Shown here piece after piece: positions 63,201-64,000 of a DNA stretch of 64,000 nucleotides. The DNA is taken from NCBI GenBank assembly GCA_009783885.1, contig WRCN01000008.1, forward strand, positions 17,610 to 81,609, written 5' to 3'. How positions within the stretch are numbered: position 1 is the first letter of the stretch; each line of letters starts with the position of its first letter. Source of the stretch: Bacteroidales bacterium (GTDB lineage: Bacteria; Bacteroidota; Bacteroidia; Bacteroidales; P3). The notes under the pieces are model-generated. The model was not told the origin of the DNA. It was given only the letters and a program-made list of their open reading frames with translations, and ran no database searches. Position numbers and translations under genes: made by a program.

Positions 63201-64000
63201 TTAGCGGAAATGCAAGTTATCAATTTACAGTAACAGGTAATAGAAATTTGGTTGCCAATTTTCAGTTGCAACAATATGCGGTGACAGTAAGACCTAATAA
63301 TCCTGCATTCGGTGTCGTAAATGGTGGTGGAACAAATATTGCGTATGGAACAGGGATACCTATTACGGCGGCTACTATTCCGGGTGATTACGTCTTTGTA
63401 AACTGGACAGATCATGCAAGCGGTGCGATAGTATCAACAACAGAAAATTTTACATATCCCGTTACGAAAAACGCTGATTTAATCGCCAACTTTATGCCGA
63501 TAGACCGCTATTTTGTAAACTTAGTCGTAAATCCTGCCGGTGCAGGAATAGCAACGGGTAGCGGATATTATACGCAAGACAGTAATGTTATCATTATGGC
63601 AATTCCGGCTATTGGCTACAATTTTGTAAATTGGACAAATGGCAATGACACAGTTACAACAAGTTCGTCGTATATGTTCAGTGCGGTGGAAAATGTTACG
63701 CTTGTTGCCAACTTCGCGCTTCAGAAATGTACGGTATCGGTAAGTGCAAATCCTTTGGCAGGCGGTAGTGTTACCGGAAACGGTATCTACAATTATGGTG
63801 ATAATGTAACCGTAACAGCAACACCAAACGTAGGCTATCAGTTTGCAAACTGGACGAAAAACGGTGTACAAGTTTCGACAGTGGCAAGTTATACATTCAC
63901 TGCCGTTGAAGATGTTGCATTGGTTGCCAATTTTGTACCCATACTATACACCGTAACAGTAAGACCCAATAATCCTGCGTATGGTGTCGTAAACGGCACA
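60290..64000 (+). CDS. Giant secreted repeat protein (InlB-B-like repeats), 3' end outside window
   Basis: At least 1,237 aa, open to the window edge. N-terminus MKTNETELGTDFKSEPVFLK, then a hydrophobic signal (MLGMAFFVICSTPKASAQ). About residues 45-390 hold beta-rich, Cys-containing modules without a name I can give; 390-690 contain Ig/PKD-like modules (ISDTCSGSQITLTVTGSANV; IQATATPTLCWYEPGP). From 62372 on, eight consecutive units of about 70-80 aa match the divergent InlB B-repeat type (TVTATPNTGYNFTGWTENDT, then LVANF). Likely a surface adhesin or type IX secretion substrate; the C-terminal sorting domain would lie beyond the window. Confidence 0.85.
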   Translation, partial: MKTNETELGTDFKSEPVFLKTVMKWFAMLGMAFFVICSTPKASAQHVNLNGSTLLWEMPMDTMARQTMAGLVGRVVLVPLYLSLPNNSLLGSPFPSAVFFGASHLDFQIRDMNGNPMSANLGSSPMVARHLAPSGGTGGLNFGNYFVPATATFTPASFPTNVIEREANYGGSVSQYNTAQSLYNNGNRVLLFQYPVVIENVGSFQLCINTGSLPGNCPTGISGGGTGCPGAYQLSVTLTTTGGGTLINNSAGAPGNNTNWMSGQAYTPTIFNTFVCGGIYITNENIGTIQFSNAEVCGLQTVAVLPTGAIMVNQYMYQFSPNGQAPWTNLTTSWQSGSPSQFSLNLANPVLGLSAAGGTGYVRLLGLGSVSGDTLTSDSIKITVLQKPTMGTISAISDTCSGSQITLTVTGSANVQPDYQWNWSLAANSAGSGNGPYYAGNSQANYTPAPSGNVAGVTHTIQVSAQSSSNICRDTATVTFTVFDRLNIQATATPTLCWYEPGPMAAITYPTLPASGYSYSWYKTTDLTTILGTGSTWIRSTTTQFGHDSTANYIAVARRTGAGPVCESQSNTVQITIRDNGCIPPPPHIVFDNAVNDNPNYEYCLNDLPSWVVMHVVSNVGSNPRLWDGRQNQDITDGFGVTFNTNTDIFSIPRSYFESFDYSAGMRYFDEFYVVGDFGAQSNQIGWKVDVCSDYTISVSANPTAGGNVTGGGQYTQGASVTVTATPNTGYNFTGWTENDTVISNAGASFQFTVVSDRNLVANFELQKCTITVRPNNPAYGEVNIEGGFYGPFDYGTQINLTATTIADLYVFVNWTEHGSGAIVSTTENFTYTVTKNVDLIANFKPIDRYFVNLVVNPVGAGTVPNGAYYADSTNITVTTTPNQGYTFVNWTINGTIVSVTPDYNFDVTGDVTLVANYTLNVYTIAVSANPTAGGTVTGGGRYTYGTSVTVTATPNTGYNFVGWTENDTSVSGNASYQFTVTGNRNLVANFQLQQYAVTVRPNNPAFGVVNGGGTNIAYGTGIPITAATIPGDYVFVNWTDHASGAIVSTTENFTYPVTKNADLIANFMPIDRYFVNLVVNPAGAGIATGSGYYTQDSNVIIMAIPAIGYNFVNWTNGNDTVTTSSSYMFSAVENVTLVANFALQKCTVSVSANPLAGGSVTGNGIYNYGDNVTVTATPNVGYQFANWTKNGVQVSTVASYTFTAVEDVALVANFVPILYTVTVRPNNPAYGVVNGT
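62372..64000 (+). repeat. Coding A-B-C triad of InlB-B-like repeats
   Basis: Unit starts: A 62372, B 62594, C 62837, A 63056, B 63275, C 63509, A 63728, B 63947. A units read SANPxAGGxVTG, B units RPNNPAYG, C units VVNPxGAG. Like units recur every 684 or 672 bp with high DNA similarity. Confidence 0.85.

Noticed and set aside
60857..63871. Several minus-strand ORFs of 65-116 aa across the giant surface gene
   Set aside because: All are antisense to a continuous plus-strand frame with a signal peptide and recognisable repeats.

Overview
The window is chromosomal DNA of a Bacteroidota bacterium, most likely a Bacteroidales-like anaerobe. The evidence is an AT-rich base composition, many copies of the Bacteroidota sigma-factor promoter box (TAnnTTTG, usually TATCTTTG or TAACTTTG, with TTG about 19-20 nt upstream), weak or absent Shine-Dalgarno sites, and gene content typical of the group: korDABC, an Nfn-like fusion, ftcD, NADP-glutamate dehydrogenase, and a GH133/GT/GH57 glycogen cluster.

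Layout. 1-5 kb: the 3' part of a patatin/Omp85 (type Vd) protein, a decayed IS1-like transposase, an HsdR-N-like protein, a PlsC-like acyltransferase, a DUF5674 pair, and a promising structured RNA with a tiny zinc-ribbon ORF. 5-6.8 kb: an ABC-F (Uup-like) protein. 6.9-26 kb: one continuous minus-strand str-S10-spc-alpha supercluster (rpsL to rplQ, 33 genes including fusA, secY, map, infA, rpmJ and rpoA; no tuf). It is driven from a clear promoter upstream of rpsL and its spacers are studded with GC-rich palindromic repeats. 26-32.6 kb: yjjG, tRNA-Pro(GGG), a Cys/His/Lys-rich secreted protein, korDABC, a beta-barrel protein, ribE and recR. 32.6-33.7 kb: an accessory islet with a BECR-like nuclease gene and a convergent small RNA. 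33.7-42.1 kb: typA, an FMN/4Fe-4S membrane protein, an Nfn-like flavoprotein fusion, two tandem outer-membrane proteins and ftcD. 42.2-44.6 kb: accessory, with a 3-TM protein plus two short Pro/Ser-rich proteins, a repeat-rich gap and a BRO-N/DinD-like gene. 44.7-49.5 kb: class III aminotransferase, YihY, clpP, trigger factor and FtsE-like ATPase. 49.6-52.3 kb: accessory, with a small RNA, a second BECR-like gene and a DUF262/DUF1524 (GmrSD-type) gene. 52.4-57.5 kb: glycogen cluster. 57.6-60.1 kb: Ca/Na antiporter and a frameshifted gdhA. 60.3 kb to the end: a giant secreted protein with InlB-B-like repeats arranged in a higher-order A-B-C triad.

The most interesting signals are these. (i) Two unlinked BECR-like nuclease genes share an upstream inverted-repeat element resembling an integron attC site, and each is met at its 3' end by a convergent, promoter-driven small RNA. 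(ii) A dispersed palindromic repeat family fills spacers of the ribosomal operon and has been inserted in frame inside an Nfn-like gene. (iii) A GH57 gene is fused to a histone-H1-like Lys/Ala tail. (iv) A three-gene operon of a membrane protein with two short related proteins is of unknown function. All names are from reading the sequence; no database search was run.
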